Positions 54,213 through 62,716 of a DNA stretch of 64,000 nt are shown in pieces. Source of the DNA: Luteibacter aegosomaticola (lineage in GTDB: Bacteria; Pseudomonadota; Gammaproteobacteria; Xanthomonadales; Rhodanobacteraceae); assembly GCF_023078475.1 (NCBI RefSeq), contig NZ_CP095741.1:3844001-3908000 (forward strand), written 5' to 3'. Every line of letters starts with the position of its first letter. Positions within the stretch are counted from its first letter, which is position 1. The translations under genes and the position numbers were made by a program. The notes beneath the pieces were generated by a model. It saw only the letters and a program-made list of their open reading frames with translations. It was not told the origin of the DNA and did no database searches.

Positions 54213-54649
54213 GCGACGAACCGGGCCGCTTTGAGCGGCAGGAGCCGGGCATCAGCGATAGCTGCCGTTCGATGGCCAATGCCTTCGAGGTAGGCCGCGT
54301 TTTCTGTGAATGCGAGGAACGCGGCGACGCTGCTTTGCCTGACCAGCATCGCGAGGTCCCATTGCTCATGTTCCGGCCCGATCAGGAACCGGCCGCCCTC
54401 TCCAAGGAACAGCAGCTCACCGCCACTCTCGCGCAGGAAGGGCAAGGTGTGGTCGATGTAGCGGTCGAAGGCGGTCCTGCCACTGATGGGCTCCGAGGGT
54501 GCCAGCGCCGGATGCGCCGAGTAATCAGCCAGCGCACGAAAACGAAGGAGGTTAAGCATGACGACCTCGCCTTGCAGGCCCCTCATGACGAAGGCCCGCC
54601 CGGCGGCTGGCGTGGGGTCGAGATATGACGTTTCGGACACGGGTGGCAC
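54209..54649 (-). CDS. DUF1330 domain protein
   Basis: A 146-residue protein with a dimeric alpha-beta barrel-like DUF1330 domain: VVMLNLLRFRALADYSAHPA, AFDRYIDHTLPFLRESGGEL and FLGEGGRFLIGPEHEQWDLA. Its function is unknown. The ATG at 54649 follows a promoter with paired operator-like sites. It is the first gene of the DUF1330-hydrolase operon. Confidence 0.88.
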   Translation of the reverse strand: MPPVSETSYLDPTPAAGRAFVMRGLQGEVVMLNLLRFRALADYSAHPALAPSEPISGRTAFDRYIDHTLPFLRESGGELLFLGEGGRFLIGPEHEQWDLAMLVRQSSVAAFLAFTENAAYLEGIGHRTAAIADARLLPLKAARFVA

Positions 54650-54675
54650 CTTGGCTTGCTAAGACTGGCATAGTT

Positions 54676-54718
54676 TTACCCGGACATATTTGTGTCGTCA
54701 ATATTACCCGGATATATA
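54676..54718 (-). promoter_or_regulatory. promoter with duplicated operator-like motif before the DUF1330 gene
   Basis: Two direct copies of TTACCCGGAyATAT start at 54676 and 54704, 28 bases apart. On the minus strand the promoter TTGACG, 17 bases, TAAAAC lies between and across them. One site is immediately upstream of the -35 and the other covers the spacer and -10, a repressor layout. No regulator gene is adjacent. Confidence 0.6.
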
Positions 54719-54881
54719 GTTGCGCTAGCCGCGCGCTAGTTACGAATTTCTTCAAAGGACCCGTCAGGTCAGTGCATCGCGGCGGCCACGTATTGCTTGG
54801 TCCCGCGTACGGCGCAGTCTTCGCCTAACCCATTGATAGAGCGGCCTTTGATGCAGGTAAAACGGTGTCATCGGCGCTTCA

Positions 54882-54917
54882 CAAACGTTTGACACTCGTA
54901 AATTCCTGCCCTAGAAC
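54882..54917 (+). promoter_or_regulatory. promoter and CAAACGTTTG palindrome before the TonB-dependent receptor
   Basis: TTGACA (54889-54894), 17 bases, TAGAAC (54912-54917). The perfect 10-base palindrome CAAACGTTTG (54882-54891) overlaps the -35, which resembles LacI-family operators. The rest of 54719-54881 and 54918-55064 shows no convincing gene; a 30-codon open stretch near 54777-54870 on the minus strand has no start. Confidence 0.6.
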
Positions 54918-55064
54918 CGGGGCTCGTCCAATGACGGGCAGCCGATCGCAGGGGCAGAGCGAAAGGCAGCGCGCCGGGCGACTCGCGCGGATTTCCCCCC
55001 ATGAATCCGCTCAATCCGTCTTCAACCACGTGGCCCTTCCACAGGGGCCCTGTAGGGGCTTTGC

Positions 55065-58000
55065 ATGCCGAAAAAATACTCCGCCCGTCCGTTCCTGCGC
55101 CCCACGGCGCTCGCATTGGCGCTCGGGCTAGCCGCCACCGGTAGCGTCCACGCGCAATCGAACGCCTCCGGCGTACTCTTCGGCCGCGTGTCAGCCGACC
55201 AGGGCCGCACCATCCAGCTGCAGAACATCGACACGGGCCTTACCCGCGATATCGCCGTGGATGCCGAGGGGCGCTACCGCGCGCCGTCGCTGCCGATTGG
55301 TCGCTACAACGTCTCCGTGATGCGCGATGGCGCCGTCGTGAGCACGCGTGAAAACGTCGCCGTGCAGATCGGTAGCGGCACCGACGTGTCGTTCATCACC
55401 GAGGCGGCTTCGGCGGCGAGCGCATCAACGCTCGAAGGTATCCAGGTCACGGGTACCGCCCTGCCCTCCATCGATGTGTCGTCGGTGGAATCGCGTACGG
55501 TGCTTACCGCCCAGCAGCTGCAGAAGCTGCCCATCGCGCGCGATGTCACGTCCGCCGCCCTGCTCGCGCCTGGCGCCGTCGGCGGCGATACGCGCTACGG
55601 CAACGTGCCGTCGTTCGGCGGCGCATCCGCCTCGGAAAACCAGTACTACATCAACGGCTACTCGGTCACTAACGCCCTGACGGGCCTCGGTCTCATCAGC
55701 CTGCCTTACGATGCGATCGACCAGCAGCAGATCTTCACCGGCGGTTACGGCGCGGAATACGGCCGCTCCACCGGCGGCGTGGTCAATATGATCACCAAGC
55801 GCGGCAGTAACACCTGGAAAGCAGGTGGCCAGCTGATCTACACGCCGGAAGCGCTGCGCGACTCACCGCGCGATATCTACCTGCGCAACGGCCAGCTCTA
55901 CCAGGATCGCAGCAAGAACAAGAGCTGGACCACCGAGTACTCGGCCTACATCAGCGGCCCGCTGATCAAGGACAAGCTGTTCCTCTACGCGACGGGCGAT
56001 TTCATCCGAACCGAGGGCTTCACCCGCGGCTCGACGGCGGCGTCGACAGACCGAAACGACACGACGAAAACCAACCGCTACCTCGCGAAGATCGACTGGA
56101 ACATCAGCGACAACCACCTGCTCGAGCTCACCGGCTTCAGCGACAAGACCACCGAGCAGAACAAGATCTACGGGTACGACTACGCCACCGGTACGCGTGG
56201 CGACTACCGTGGCACGCTGTACTCGAAGAACTACGGTACGGCCGGCTCCACTCCGGGTGGCGATGTCTACATCGGCAAGTACACGGGCTACCTGACCGAC
56301 GATCTGACGGTGAACGCGCTCTACGGCAGCAGCCGTACGCAACACGTTCAGTCCGCCAACTCGGTGGCGGGAGAGTGCCCGCGCATCGCAGGCAACTACA
56401 CCGTGGATGGCCGCACCGTCTTCCCGCCCAACTGCTACCTGCAGGGCCAGATGCTCGCGGCAGGTGCGCAGGACAAGACGCATGGCTGGCGCCTCGACGT
56501 CGAATACCACGTGGGCGACCACGACCTCCGTGCGGGTCTGGACAACCAGACGCTCGAGTCGTTCGGCGGTAATTACTACGAAGGTCCGGATGCCGGCCGC
56601 GGCAAGGGTGGCTCCTACTACTGGAGCTACGGCGACGCGCCCGCCGGTGGCAAGTTCACCGGCTACCCCGATGTGCAGCTACCGCCGGGTACGGAACGGT
56701 ACGTGCAGCGCGTGTACTACTACGCGGCTTCGAACGTGAAGACCGTGCAGGAAGCGCAGTTCATCGAAGACCACTGGCAGGTCAACGATCGCTGGCTTGC
56801 CTACCTCGGCCTGCGTAACGAACAGTTCAAGAACCTCAACGGCTCGGGCCAGGTCTACGTCAAGCAGCGCCATCAGCTGGCACCGCGCCTCGGCGTGAGC
56901 TGGGATGTCTTCGGCGATTCCTCGCTGCGCGTGTATGGCAACGCGGGCCGTTACCACCTCGCCATCCCGTCGAACGTCGCCATCCGCGCCGCCTCGGGCT
57001 CGTACTACCTGCGCCAGTTCGGTACGTTCGACAGCATCGATCCGGTGACGGGCGTCCCGATTGGCTTCACTCCGAACGGTCACGAGTACGTCTCGAACGG
57101 CCACGATGGCAGCACGCCTGATCCGCGCACCGTCGCCGCCAAAAACATGGGTGCGTACTACCAGGATGAGTACATCCTCGGCTTCGACAAGCAGCTGGGC
57201 AGCGAATGGGCCGTGGGCGCCAAGGCCACGGTGCGCAAGCTGAAGAGCTCGATCGACGACTTCTGCGATTCGCGCGCGTTCGAGAACTGGGGCACGCGCA
57301 ACGGCGTGGACATGAGCAACGCCCGGATCTCCGGCTGCTACCTGTTCAACCCGGGAAAGAACAACACGTTCCGGGTGGACATGGATGGCCAGGGCAATTT
57401 CCGCGATGTCACGCTGACCAAGGCCGACTTCACGAACAACGGCGTCGGCTTCCCGGACCTCAAGCGCAAGTACTACGCACTAAACCTCTACGCCGAGCGC
57501 CAGTTCGACGAAAAGTGGTACGCCAAGTTCGATTACGTGTTCTCGCGCAGCTATGGCAACTCCGAAGGCATGCTGAAATCGGATAACGGCCAGCTCGATC
57601 CGTCGGTCACCCAGGACTGGGACGTGCCCGAACTGATGGTCGGCTCGAACGGCGTCCTGCCGAACGACCGCAAGCATCAGTTCAAGGCGTATGGCTTCTA
57701 CCAGATGTCGCCGGAATGGCTGTTCAGCGCCAACCTCGTCGTCGCGTCGGGCCGCCCGGTGAATTGCGTGGGCATCGGCCCAGTGGACCCCGTGCAGTAC
57801 GGCCCCTCGTACCACTACTGCGACGGCAAGCTCTCGCCGCGTGGCACCGCGGGCCGCCTGCCGTGGACCCAGCAGCTGAACGTCGGGACGGAATGGCGGC
57901 CGGCGTTCGCCGACCACAAGCTCGGCTTCAACGTCGATGTCTTCAACGTGTTCAGCCAGCAGCGCCAGACCAGCATCATCGAAACGCGTGAGAACGATGC

Positions 58001-58085
58001 TGGCGTGATGGTGGCGACGTATAAGCGTGCCAATTCGTACACCGCGCCGCGGTACTTCCGCTTCTCGGTCCGCTACGACCTGTAA
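55065..58085 (+). CDS. Oar-like TonB-dependent outer membrane receptor with carboxypeptidase regulatory-like domain
   Basis: A 1006-residue outer membrane receptor. Signal peptide (LALALGLAATGSVHAQ), then a CarboxypepD_reg-like beta-sandwich (about 32-100, GRVSADQGRTIQLQNIDTGL), plug domain (LTAQQLQKLPIARDVTSAAL to ITKRGSNTWKAG) and a long beta-barrel ending RYFRFSVRYDL. Such Oar-like receptors are numerous in Xanthomonadales and import large ligands, often carbohydrates or peptides. A palindrome in the promoter suggests LacI-type, hence sugar-related, control (inference). It stands alone and is followed by two hairpins, one an intrinsic terminator. Confidence 0.92.
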   Translation: MPKKYSARPFLRPTALALALGLAATGSVHAQSNASGVLFGRVSADQGRTIQLQNIDTGLTRDIAVDAEGRYRAPSLPIGRYNVSVMRDGAVVSTRENVAVQIGSGTDVSFITEAASAASASTLEGIQVTGTALPSIDVSSVESRTVLTAQQLQKLPIARDVTSAALLAPGAVGGDTRYGNVPSFGGASASENQYYINGYSVTNALTGLGLISLPYDAIDQQQIFTGGYGAEYGRSTGGVVNMITKRGSNTWKAGGQLIYTPEALRDSPRDIYLRNGQLYQDRSKNKSWTTEYSAYISGPLIKDKLFLYATGDFIRTEGFTRGSTAASTDRNDTTKTNRYLAKIDWNISDNHLLELTGFSDKTTEQNKIYGYDYATGTRGDYRGTLYSKNYGTAGSTPGGDVYIGKYTGYLTDDLTVNALYGSSRTQHVQSANSVAGECPRIAGNYTVDGRTVFPPNCYLQGQMLAAGAQDKTHGWRLDVEYHVGDHDLRAGLDNQTLESFGGNYYEGPDAGRGKGGSYYWSYGDAPAGGKFTGYPDVQLPPGTERYVQRVYYYAASNVKTVQEAQFIEDHWQVNDRWLAYLGLRNEQFKNLNGSGQVYVKQRHQLAPRLGVSWDVFGDSSLRVYGNAGRYHLAIPSNVAIRAASGSYYLRQFGTFDSIDPVTGVPIGFTPNGHEYVSNGHDGSTPDPRTVAAKNMGAYYQDEYILGFDKQLGSEWAVGAKATVRKLKSSIDDFCDSRAFENWGTRNGVDMSNARISGCYLFNPGKNNTFRVDMDGQGNFRDVTLTKADFTNNGVGFPDLKRKYYALNLYAERQFDEKWYAKFDYVFSRSYGNSEGMLKSDNGQLDPSVTQDWDVPELMVGSNGVLPNDRKHQFKAYGFYQMSPEWLFSANLVVASGRPVNCVGIGPVDPVQYGPSYHYCDGKLSPRGTAGRLPWTQQLNVGTEWRPAFADHKLGFNVDVFNVFSQQRQTSIIETRENDAGVMVATYKRANSYTAPRYFRFSVRYDL

Positions 58086-58093
58086 TCGCAAAC

Positions 58094-58123
58094 GTGCCGC
58101 GCGGCCCTCCCACCGCGCGGCAC
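58094..58123 (+). other. strong hairpin after the TonB-dependent receptor
   Basis: GTGCCGCGCGG, eight bases, CCGCGCGGCAC: a perfect 11-bp stem just after the stop. No T-tract. It stands 28 bases before the T-tailed terminator and probably guards the mRNA end. Confidence 0.7.
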
Positions 58124-58151
58124 ATCTCCCCTTCTTCGAGGCGCTTTCTCG

Positions 58152-58177
58152 ACCCGGTGTGCAAGCCGGGTTTTTTT
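58152..58177 (+). terminator. intrinsic terminator of the TonB-dependent receptor gene
   Basis: ACCCGG, eight-base loop, CCGGGT, followed by seven more T. Confidence 0.88.
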
Positions 58178-58188
58178 ATGCGTACGAA

Positions 58189-58692
58189 TCAGGGGCGAAC
58201 AGCCGTCACTTCGATTTCGACCAGGAAGTTGGGGCTGGCGAGCGAGGCCACCTGCATGGCGCTACGCGACGGCAGGTTCGGCTGCTGGGCGGTGCCGAAG
58301 AACTGCGTGTACCCGCCCATGAAGCCCGCGAAATCCATCTTGCCGCCCTTGGCCGGATCGCCGACGAGGAACACCTGCATCTTGATCACATCGCCCATCG
58401 ACAGTCCCATGCCCTTGAGCTGCTTTTCGATCGAGGTCAGCACGCCAACCGTCTGGGTTTTCGTGTCACCGTAGGCCTGCGGCGTATCCTTCGACGCACT
58501 GGTGTCGGCTACCGGAGGGACCACACCACTCAGGAATACCAGCGTCTTGCCTGCAGGCACTTCCACCGCGGCGGCGATCGGGAACGTGCTGTTCGGGATC
58601 TTGTGGCGCACGACATCGGCCGCGAAGGCCGGTGCGGTCAACAAACAGCCTGCGGCGGCGGCCAGGGCGAACGCTTGACGGAACGTTTTCAT
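58189..58692 (-). CDS. secreted RidA (YjgF/YER057c) family protein
   Basis: A 167-residue RidA-fold protein with a signal peptide (ALAAAAGCLLTAPAFAAD), unusual because most RidA proteins are cytosolic. The mature part has LVFLSGVVPPV, the TQTVGVLTSIEKQLKGMG helix and LPSRSAMQVASLAS, in which the arginine fits the imine-hydrolysing residue of the family. RidA enzymes hydrolyse imines or enamines to ketones and ammonia. The gene overlaps cytochrome c by 4 bases, in the operon of a flavin amine oxidase that would make imines, so it is likely a periplasmic imine hydrolase. Confidence 0.9.
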   Translation of the reverse strand: MKTFRQAFALAAAAGCLLTAPAFAADVVRHKIPNSTFPIAAAVEVPAGKTLVFLSGVVPPVADTSASKDTPQAYGDTKTQTVGVLTSIEKQLKGMGLSMGDVIKMQVFLVGDPAKGGKMDFAGFMGGYTQFFGTAQQPNLPSRSAMQVASLASPNFLVEIEVTAVRP

Positions 58693-59159
58693 CTGGAATC
58701 CTCGGGCGTGGGTGCAGGGGGACGGAACGCTTTGACCTGGTCGGCCGTCAGCGCATCGGTGTAGTGGTTGCCGAAGTGCGTGCGGACATAGTTGACCACG
58801 TCGGCGACCTGCTGGTCATTGAGCAGCATCGCGAACGAAGGCATCCCGCCGCGACCGTTCATCACCATGACGGCGGGGTACGCAGCGGAGGCCAGTTTCG
58901 CGTTAGCCGCAAGCGCCGGGTAGTGGCCCGCGCCGACAGCTCCTTTCGCGTCAGGCATATGGCAGCCCTGGCATATGTGGGTGAAGAGCTGCTCGCCCGT
59001 GACGTGTGCAGCGTCCTTCGCCTTTAGAAAGGCCGTATCGTTGTTCTGTGCGACGACCGGCGCCGACATGGCGGTGACGACCCCCATCAGTGCCAGCGCA
59101 AGACCTGCACGGTGACGAGCGGGCTTGCGGGAGCGCCCCTGCAAACGATAGCCGCTCAT
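58689..59159 (-). CDS. periplasmic c-type cytochrome
   Basis: A 156-residue secreted cytochrome c with one heme site (ICQGCH) and a signal peptide (LALALMGVVTAMSAPVVAQ). The methionine ligand is likely in GRGGMPSFAMLLNDQQVADV, a class I cytochrome c pattern. It starts by ATGA overlap with the amine oxidase gene and overlaps RidA the same way. Its place argues that it takes electrons from the flavoenzyme, as in the NicA2/CycN pair of Pseudomonas putida. Confidence 0.93.
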   Translation of the reverse strand: MSGYRLQGRSRKPARHRAGLALALMGVVTAMSAPVVAQNNDTAFLKAKDAAHVTGEQLFTHICQGCHMPDAKGAVGAGHYPALAANAKLASAAYPAVMVMNGRGGMPSFAMLLNDQQVADVVNYVRTHFGNHYTDALTADQVKAFRPPAPTPEDSR

Positions 59160-60760
59160 GCCCCACCTCCGGCAACGGCCTTTCGATGCAGCTGGTCGAT
59201 CGCCGCCAGCGACGAGAGAATGGCCCCTTCCTGCCACGCCGGCAGGTACGACGCGTGCTCGCCGGCCAGGACGATGCGGCCATCCAGCGAGCAGAGATTC
59301 GCGTAGTGCTGCTTGCGCGCCTGGTCGGTCCACCAGCCAAAGCAACCCAGCGTGGATGGCACCCGATGCCATGCGACGCTTATGCCGTTCTCGAACTCGC
59401 TCTTGTATTGCGGATGGATCTGGCTGCCGTACTCGACCGCCTTTGCGACACGCGTGGCTGGATCGAGCGAGGTGAATTCATAGGCCTCGGTGAAGAACGC
59501 ATAGGCGCCAAGCAGTACACCCTTCTTCGAGCCGATACCGTGGCTCGGGTAGCCGATCATGCCGATCGGCGTATCCGAGGTGGTGACACCGCCATAGATC
59601 CGGTCATCCTCCTCCCAGAAACGGCGCTTGAACTGCAGGCCCACCTTGGCGGACGACATGTACGGCACCGCGGAAATCGCGGCGCTTTTCTCCGCCGAGA
59701 CCTGGATGGGTATCTGGCTCAGGATCGAAAGCGGAATGGTGCAGACACACCAGTCGGCCTTGGCCTGTTGCGGCTGACCGGGTTTGGCGGTGTCCTCGTA
59801 GGTCACGGTGACGCCACGATCGTCCTGCGCAATGGACGTGACCTTGCTGTTGTAACGGATGACCTGCGGAGGCAGCTCGCGCACGAAGGCCTTGCCGATC
59901 GCATCCATGCCGCCGACAGGCTGCATCAGGGAGGTCTGGTATTCGTAAAGGGCGCTCATGCCGAGCTGCTTCCAGAGGCCTGACCTCAGGATCGTGGAAA
60001 TATCGACCGGCTGGGAGAAACCTGGCTTGCCGTCCGCTCCGCCACCCGGCTCTTTGGCGTAGCCGCGGTGTTCGCTGCTCGCGGCACCCGCCACGTAACG
60101 GAACTCGCTGTTGAGGCCGCCGAACTGGCGGAGCGATTCGAGAAGGATTTCCCGGTCTTCCTTGGTCACGACATCGTCGAGCGCGCCCTTGCCGGATGCC
60201 TTGGCCAGCAACTCGGCAATACCGCCGTGCCAGTCGGCCTGGACTTCGCGCAGGCGCTGCGGCTTGCCGCCAAACGCCTCCGGGTTGTGCATGTACGCGT
60301 TGTGGTTCACCTGCACGAACGGTTCGAGCTGCACGCCGAAGCGATGACAGTAATCGAGCACGCCGGTGTGGTGGTACGGAATGCGCCACGGGCCCGGGTT
60401 GAAGTAGAGGCCCTTGTCGAACTGGCAGGTCTGGGTGTGTCCGCCCAGCTCGGTGTAGGTGTCGCCGCCACGCAGGGTCCAGTTACGGCCGCCGGCCCGG
60501 GCGTTGTATTCGAGCACCTGCACCTTGTAACCGGCCTTGCCCAGCTCGTAGGCGGCGACGAGTCCGGCCAGGCCCGCGCCCAGGATCAGTACGGTCCCCT
60601 TGCCAGTACCTTGCAGCGGCGGTGGCCGTCTGTAGGTGGATTCCGCGGCGAAACCGAGATTGGTCATCGCCTGGTACATCAACGCACTGCCCCCAGCCAC
60701 GCCGATCATTCGCAACAGGTCGCGCCGACTCATCGACGCGGACGGGCTCTCGCTACCCAT
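59156..60760 (-). CDS. Tat-exported flavin monoamine oxidase / dehydrogenase
   Basis: A 534-residue FAD amine oxidase. The twin-arginine leader is MSRRDLLRMIGVAGGSALMY. The FAD-binding start is VLILGAGLAGLVAAYELGKA, followed by ARAGGRNWTLRGG. The C-terminal FAD block is IVLAGEHASYLPAWQEGAIL. It belongs to the monoamine oxidase/L-amino acid oxidase superfamily and acts in the periplasm. The substrate is an amine or amino acid but cannot be named. Downstream cytochrome c and RidA make a dehydrogenase scheme likely (amine to imine, electrons to cytochrome, imine to carbonyl plus ammonia). Sigma-54 and NtrC-like sites precede it. Confidence 0.92.
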   Translation of the reverse strand: MGSESPSASMSRRDLLRMIGVAGGSALMYQAMTNLGFAAESTYRRPPPLQGTGKGTVLILGAGLAGLVAAYELGKAGYKVQVLEYNARAGGRNWTLRGGDTYTELGGHTQTCQFDKGLYFNPGPWRIPYHHTGVLDYCHRFGVQLEPFVQVNHNAYMHNPEAFGGKPQRLREVQADWHGGIAELLAKASGKGALDDVVTKEDREILLESLRQFGGLNSEFRYVAGAASSEHRGYAKEPGGGADGKPGFSQPVDISTILRSGLWKQLGMSALYEYQTSLMQPVGGMDAIGKAFVRELPPQVIRYNSKVTSIAQDDRGVTVTYEDTAKPGQPQQAKADWCVCTIPLSILSQIPIQVSAEKSAAISAVPYMSSAKVGLQFKRRFWEEDDRIYGGVTTSDTPIGMIGYPSHGIGSKKGVLLGAYAFFTEAYEFTSLDPATRVAKAVEYGSQIHPQYKSEFENGISVAWHRVPSTLGCFGWWTDQARKQHYANLCSLDGRIVLAGEHASYLPAWQEGAILSSLAAIDQLHRKAVAGGGA

Positions 60761-60810
60761 ACCTCTACCCCTTGGCTACCCCGATGCCACAGATTAACCA
60801 TACGTTGCAC

Positions 60811-60826
60811 TGCACAACAACTGCCA
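60811..60826 (-). promoter_or_regulatory. sigma-54-type promoter of the amine oxidase operon
   Basis: On the minus strand TGGCAG, five bases, GTGCA: correct -24/-12 spacing, GG and GC invariant pairs present. About 50 bases before the amine oxidase start. Confidence 0.6.
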
Positions 60827-60832
60827 GTTTCA

Positions 60833-60849
60833 TGCACCGGATTGGTGCT
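60833..60849. promoter_or_regulatory. near-consensus NtrC-binding site
   Basis: TGCACC, five bases, GGTGCT: a 17-base dyad matching the NtrC consensus at all but one outer position. It lies between the divergent amine oxidase and amgK genes and ends six bases from the -24 element, closer than usual enhancers. Confidence 0.65.
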
Positions 60850-60908
60850 ATGACACAGTTGCGCAAACCCTCTAAGCTGGTGCGATCCGCTCTTTACCGA
60901 CGATCTGC

Positions 60909-61922
60909 ATGACCGCTACCGACGACCGCTCCATCGCCCGCCTCGCCTGGGCGCGTAACGCCACAGGTGACGCCCACCTCGCCCTGGAGTCCGCATCGGC
61001 CGACGCCAGCTTTCGCAGCTACTGGCGCGGTTACGTCGACGGGCAGCCCGTCATCGTCATGGATTCGCCGCCGGAGAAAGAAAACCCCGCTCCCTGGGTG
61101 GAGATCGGTAAGCGCCTGCACGACGCCGGCCTGCACACGCCTACCGTCATGGTCGCAGATCTCGAGCAGGGCTTCCTGCTGATCGAAGACCTCGGCACGC
61201 GCACGTACCTCCCCGAACTCAACGACAGCACCGCCGATGCGCTCTATGGCGATGCGCTGGACGCCTTGCTCCGCATGCAGATGCATGTCGACACGACCGG
61301 CCTGCCCGCGTTCAACCGCGAGTGGCAGGTGATGGAGATGGAGATCATGCCCACGTGGTTCCTGCAGAAGCATCTCGGCGTCTTCGTCGAGTGCGAGCAG
61401 TGGGATATCGTGGAAGGTGCGTTCAGCACGATCCTGCACGCGCTTGCCGAACAGCCGCGCGCGTTCATGCATCGCGATTATCACAGCCGTAACCTGCTCA
61501 TCACCCACGAGCGCTCGCCGGGCGTCATTGATTTCCAGGGCGCGATGTCGGGCCCCATTACCTACGACCTCGCGTCGTTGCTACGCGACGCTTACATCGT
61601 GTGGGATAACGAGCGCGTCGAGGGCTGGGTGGAGGCGTATCGCCTGCGGCTTCTCGACGCGCGCCTGCTTGACGAGACCGTGGATGCGGATCGCTTCCGG
61701 CGCTGGTTCGACATGGCCAGCCTGCAGCGGCATATCAAGATCCTTGGCCTGTTCTGCCGCCTGTATTACCGCGATGGAAAGGCGGGCTATCTCAACGACC
61801 TGCCCCGCGTGCTGCAGTACGTACTGGATATCGCACGCCGCCATGCGGATGTGGCGCCCCTGGCTGATTTCATCGTCGAGAAGATCGGCGATCGTGATAT
61901 CCGCGTGCCGGTGGCGGCATGA
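60909..61922 (+). CDS. amgK: anomeric MurNAc/GlcNAc kinase AmgK
   Basis: A 337-residue APH-fold kinase. The catalytic loop is AFMHRDYHSRNLLIT, followed by the metal-binding VIDFQGAMSGPITYDLASLL. Length and partner gene match AmgK, which phosphorylates N-acetylmuramic acid at C1 to bypass de novo UDP-MurNAc synthesis in peptidoglycan recycling. It overlaps murU by 4 bases (ATGA). The pathway gives intrinsic fosfomycin tolerance in Pseudomonas; the same may hold here. Confidence 0.93.
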   Translation: MTATDDRSIARLAWARNATGDAHLALESASADASFRSYWRGYVDGQPVIVMDSPPEKENPAPWVEIGKRLHDAGLHTPTVMVADLEQGFLLIEDLGTRTYLPELNDSTADALYGDALDALLRMQMHVDTTGLPAFNREWQVMEMEIMPTWFLQKHLGVFVECEQWDIVEGAFSTILHALAEQPRAFMHRDYHSRNLLITHERSPGVIDFQGAMSGPITYDLASLLRDAYIVWDNERVEGWVEAYRLRLLDARLLDETVDADRFRRWFDMASLQRHIKILGLFCRLYYRDGKAGYLNDLPRVLQYVLDIARRHADVAPLADFIVEKIGDRDIRVPVAA

Positions 61923-62593
61923 GGCATGCGCTGATTCTCGCCGCCGGGCGCGGCGAACGCATGCGTCCGCTCACGGATACCACGCCGAAGCCGCTGCTTG
62001 AGGTGCATGGCAAGCCGCTGATCGTGCATCACATCGAAAAGCTCGCGGCAGCCGGTGTGAACTACATGGTCATCAACACCTCGCACCTCGCCGATCAGTT
62101 TCCCGATGCGCTTGGCGATGGCTCGCGCTGGGGCGTGCGTCTTCGTTATTCGTACGAAGGGCCTGCGCCACTGGAGACGGGCGGCGGCATGTTGAACGCG
62201 CTGCCGCTGCTGGGCAGTGAACCGTTCATCGTAGTGAGCGCGGATATCTGGAGCGATATCGACTACGCGGCACTCCCACTACAGCCCGAAGGTGTCGCTC
62301 ACCTCGTGATGGTGCCGAATCCGGATTTCCACCCCACAGGCGATTTCGCACTGAAGGACGGCCGGCTTTACGACAGCGAAGCGCCTGCGGACGCAGAGCG
62401 GCTGACGTTTGGCAATGTCGGTGTTTACCGGCCGGAGATCGTGGCGGGTGAGGCAGCGGGCACGTTCAAGCTCGCACCCATGTACCGGCGAGCGATTGCG
62501 CAGGGACGCCTGTCGGGCGAACGCTTCGATGGGTTCTGGCGGAATGTCGGAAACCCCGCGCAGCTTGAACAGTTGCGCGCTGAAGTAGGGTAG
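61919..62593 (+). CDS. murU: N-acetylmuramate-1-phosphate uridylyltransferase MurU
   Basis: A 224-residue nucleotidyltransferase. The N-terminal motif LILAAGRGERMRPLTDTTPK binds the nucleotide. LIVHHIEKLAAAGV and VVSADIWSDID follow, and the end GFWRNVGNPAQLEQLRAEV matches MurU. It converts MurNAc-1-phosphate to UDP-MurNAc. Co-translated with amgK. A repeat pair follows the stop. Confidence 0.93.
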   Translation: MRHALILAAGRGERMRPLTDTTPKPLLEVHGKPLIVHHIEKLAAAGVNYMVINTSHLADQFPDALGDGSRWGVRLRYSYEGPAPLETGGGMLNALPLLGSEPFIVVSADIWSDIDYAALPLQPEGVAHLVMVPNPDFHPTGDFALKDGRLYDSEAPADAERLTFGNVGVYRPEIVAGEAAGTFKLAPMYRRAIAQGRLSGERFDGFWRNVGNPAQLEQLRAEVG

Positions 62594-62620
62594 CGCCCGG
62601 CTACGCCGCTTCGTTGGCTG

Positions 62621-62709
62621 ATCGCGTGCAAGCACGCTCCTACAGAAGCGGTGCGCGGGGCTTTCATGACCTGCGCAGGTCTTCTTGTAGGAGCGCGCTT
62701 GCGCGCGAT
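62621..62709. repeat. GTAGGAGCGCGC-type inverted repeat pair
   Basis: ATCGCGTGCAAGCACGCTCC and TACA at 62621-62644, and TGTAGGAGCGCGCTTGCGCG with CGAT at 62686-62709. Between the convergent murU and the small gene ending at 62717. Confidence 0.85.
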
Positions 62710-62716
62710 GCGCTTG

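Noticed and set aside
54719..54881. short minus-strand coding stretch ending near 54777
   Set aside because: About 30 codons with no start codon, ribosome site or known motif.
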